A stretch of DNA of 64,000 bases, taken from G958296245 sp965262055 (lineage in GTDB: Bacteria; Chloroflexota; Dehalococcoidia; Lucifugimonadales; G958296245). The stretch covers positions 3,472,001 to 3,536,000 of the forward strand of contig CBDHEI010000002.1 of assembly GCA_965262055.1 (NCBI GenBank), in the 5' to 3' direction. This document shows, one piece after another, positions 61,956 to 64,000 of the stretch (its first letter is position 1; every line of letters starts with the position of its first letter). The notes under the pieces were generated by a model, which was not told the origin of the DNA, did no database searches, and saw only the letters and a program-made list of their open reading frames with translations. Both the position numbers and the translations under genes were made by a program.

Positions 61956-62903
61956 GATCGCTCCTCGTACTGGGCAGCGCGCCGCCGCGTCCGCCGGGAA
62001 GAAGCCTACACTCCGCCAACAGGAGCGTCAACGCGCGTCATAGTTGGGGCTTGGGCGCCGCCCGTTCATGGTTCGACAAGCTCACCACGAACGGGATAGG
62101 GCCACCACGAGTGGGCTAGGTCCTGCCACTCCGAGCAAACTGCACGGCTTGGGCTGGGCGCCGCCCGGGTCCATGATCCCCCCGGGACCCGTAGAGCTGC
62201 CGGGGGGTGGACCGCCTTTCGTGTGGGCCCGCATTTCAGCAGACCGTCCGCACAGCAGTGTCTACGACGACAAAGGTGGATGTCCTAAGCGGAGCCTACC
62301 GGTCCCCTGTACGCTGCGACGCTGTCCGATTCTCGATTGGGAGCGACGACCGTGAAAGGCCACGGCAGGCTGCTGCCCGCCGTCTCAGCTACAAACGCTC
62401 GAAGTCGAATGGGCGCGAGGGTACTGGCATCGGGAATGCCAGTCGGCATCCGGCTGTGTGGTGTCAGGCGACGCCACTTATTCGGTTGTCAAGGTGCATT
62501 GTCCGTCTTATGGGGGCCGGACGCCCGCGGCTGCGTGACTATCAGCGCCGCATCCATACGGCGCGAGTCCAGCGCGGGGGTGTCAATCCGAGACATTGTG
62601 CCCGCGGGTACGGCGTCACTGTCCCCTTCCGCAAGCGGATTATCTGTGACGGGACAGGGCTGAAGCTCGCGCTCGTGGAGAGTATAGCACAGGCGTTCTG
62701 GCATGTGTCAAGGGGATCCACGAAGGGGGATTGTCAGAATCAAGATTGCAGGATTTTGGGATTTTCAGGATAGGGCTGTGGAGGCAGCCCGACTTGCAGG
62801 GAGGGGAACATATGTTCTATGATTATGTGTGGGATGGGGCCGGTGGGGCCTCATCCCCTTGGGTGTGCAGGGGCGTGGGTGTGGATGTGGTTGGGGGAGG
62901 ACG
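61956..62903. other. Gene-poor region of about 0.95 kb before the phage module
   Basis: No convincing protein gene is seen. It contains the REP-like palindrome at 62062-62094 and repeated GGGCGCCGCCCG words near 62054 and 62154, and ends in the strong ribosome site GGGGGAGG of the terminase gene. It may hold the left boundary or attachment site of a phage-derived element, but no att repeat can be seen within the window. Confidence 0.45.
62062..62094. repeat. REP-like imperfect palindrome
   Basis: CCGTTCATGG at the left and CCACGAACGG at the right form an imperfect inverted repeat, with GTTCGACAAGC in between. Palindromes of this form occur as dispersed intergenic repeats in many bacterial genomes. 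Only this copy was noticed in the window. Confidence 0.55.
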
Positions 62904-64000
62904 ATGGGAGATATGCAGGGGCGGACAGGCGACGGAGTCGAGGGAGAGTGGAAGAGGAGGGCCAGAGGCAGGAGAGGCGGCGGGGATGGGAAGGACTATT
63001 CCGAGTTGCCTGTCGAGTTCGTTTGCGAGATGCTGGGGGATGAGCCGTACTCGAAGCAGGAGGAGGTGCTCCGGGGCGTGGCGGAGTCGCGCAGGACGTC
63101 GGTGGTGGGGTGCAACGGGTCCGGGAAGGACTGGGCGGCCGCGCGAGCGGTGCTGTGGTGGCTGCACACGCGGTCTCCGTCTAAGGCGGTTGTGACGGGT
63201 CCGACCTCACGCCAAGTGGACCATATCGTATGGAACGAGATCAGGCACGCTTACGCGGGCTCGGAGGGCCGTCTCAAGGGGCGGATGTTCAAGACGTCGC
63301 GGTACGAGGTGGACGACCGGACGTTTGCGATCGGGTTCGCGACGAACTCGCCCTACAACCTGCAGGGGTTTCATTCGCCGAACCTGCTGGTGGTGATTAC
63401 CGAGGCCCACGCGGTCAGCGACGGCGACATGGACGGTCTTCGCCGGCTGAACCCGGCGAGGCTGCTGATGACGGGCAACCCGTTCACGTCGGCGGGGGCG
63501 TTCTACGACTCGCACCATTTGCGCCGGGAGCTGTACCGGAGGGTGCGGATCGGCGCGTCCGACACGCCAAACGTCGCGGCGGGGCGTGTGGTCGTCCCGG
63601 GGATGATCACCGAGGAGGACATCGCGGACCGGAAGGCGGAGTGGGGAGCCCGGAGCGCGCAGTACGTTGGGGGCGTGCTGGGCGAGTTCCCCGAGGGCCT
63701 GGACGACGTGCTGGTGTCGCTCCGGTCGGCGACCGAGGCAGCGGGGCGGAGCCTGGCCCCGTCGGGGCAGGTGGTGCTCGGCTGCGACGTGGCGCGGTTC
63801 GGCCACGACAAGACGGTCGTGGTGCGGAGGCAGGGGCCTTTCGCGCGGATCGTGTGGAGGGTCTCGGGGGCGGACACGATGAGGACGGCGGAGTTCCTGC
63901 GGGAGTATTGCACGAGTAACGTGGTGGACGCGGTCGTGGTGGACGACCTGGGTGTCGGCGGCGGGGTCGTGGACCGGCTGAGGGAGCTGGGGCTGGGCCG
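62904..64000 (+). CDS. Phage terminase large subunit (partial, C-terminus outside window)
   Basis: From ATG 62904, preceded by GGGGGAGG, the frame stays open to the window end (about 365 residues). It has an ATPase Walker A variant GCNGSGKD (residues 68-75), GPTSRQVDHIVWNEI, a Walker B-like LLVVITEAHAV and LMTGNPFTS (coupling motif), then the beginning of the nuclease domain with VLGCDVARFGHDKTVVV (catalytic Asp) and VVVDDLGVGGGVVD. This is the packaging ATPase/nuclease of tailed phages. GTG/GCG/CGG-rich codon use differs in style from neighbours. It marks the left part of a prophage or gene-transfer-agent-like cluster. Confidence 0.88.
   Translation, partial: MGDMQGRTGDGVEGEWKRRARGRRGGGDGKDYSELPVEFVCEMLGDEPYSKQEEVLRGVAESRRTSVVGCNGSGKDWAAARAVLWWLHTRSPSKAVVTGPTSRQVDHIVWNEIRHAYAGSEGRLKGRMFKTSRYEVDDRTFAIGFATNSPYNLQGFHSPNLLVVITEAHAVSDGDMDGLRRLNPARLLMTGNPFTSAGAFYDSHHLRRELYRRVRIGASDTPNVAAGRVVVPGMITEEDIADRKAEWGARSAQYVGGVLGEFPEGLDDVLVSLRSATEAAGRSLAPSGQVVLGCDVARFGHDKTVVVRRQGPFARIVWRVSGADTMRTAEFLREYCTSNVVDAVVVDDLGVGGGVVDRLRELGLG

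Noticed and set aside
1..64000. tRNA or rRNA genes
   Set aside because: No cloverleaf with a GTTCGAnTC-type T-loop and matching acceptor arms and no rRNA core sequence was recognised by eye; a covariance-model scan could still find one.

Overview
The window is GC-rich bacterial DNA with a gene content that resembles uncultured Chloroflexota of the SAR202/Dehalococcoidia type: many catabolic singletons (amidohydrolase, phosphotriesterase, enolase superfamily, SMP-30, DUF3500, VOC and Gfo/Idh/MocA proteins), frequent TTG/GTG starts and dispersed insertion sequences. This taxonomic guess is inference from gene content only. At least five otherwise healthy genes carry a single-base frameshift, so either the assembly has indel errors or several genes are decaying.

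Layout. 1-2.4 kb: divergent zinc alcohol dehydrogenase and SDR genes, then a 139-bp MITE-like element (second copy at 59.4 kb). 2.1-13.8 kb: a NifU-like protein and a frameshifted amidohydrolase, then two distant GH127-like glycosidase paralogues separated by an accessory island of three hypothetical genes and an IS1380-family element that is itself split by another IS1380-family element (called IS-A here). A second, small lipoprotein island is bracketed by a near-identical 92-bp duplication of the 3' end of the second glycosidase gene. 13.8-21.4 kb: VOC, SMP-30, a possible toxin-antitoxin pair, DUF3500, ABM monooxygenase, Gfo/Idh/MocA and an NCS2 permease with an unusual C-terminal domain. 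21.4-23.7 kb: a gene-poor kilobase and a lipoprotein with perfect 36-bp repeats and ankyrin repeats.

23.8-31.9 kb (minus strand) is a complete Bat-type (aerotolerance-like) operon: MoxR ATPase, DUF58, a BatX-like membrane protein with a frameshift, two VWA proteins (BatA, BatB), TPR lipoprotein BatC with an 8-residue repeat, BatD and BatE. Its products are expected to form a MoxR/VWA chaperone-like complex at the membrane. 32.1-38.2 kb is a composite transposon: a truncated IS-A copy and a nearly complete IS-A copy (interrupted by an IS1182-type element) flank a translationally coupled nucleotidyltransferase and MetE-like methyltransferase pair, and the outer ends are bordered by the same 5-bp sequence CTAAC. 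38.3-39.8 kb holds a NarL-type response regulator and a sensor kinase decapitated by a further IS-A copy (39.8-41.5 kb).

41.9-46.1 kb: a frameshifted nuclease-methylase (type IIG-like restriction-modification), a two-TM protein and two tandem homologous Arg/Pro-rich micro-proteins. 46.2-61.9 kb: solute-binding protein, enolase-superfamily enzyme, M20 peptidase, YyaL-like protein, a polytopic membrane protein, LigD, DUF72, alpha/beta hydrolase, VOC, an internally deleted ABC-F gene, a DUF6941-like protein, the second MITE, a phosphotriesterase-family hydrolase and an MFS exporter. The right edge (62.9-64 kb) enters a phage-type module with a terminase large subunit that runs off the window.
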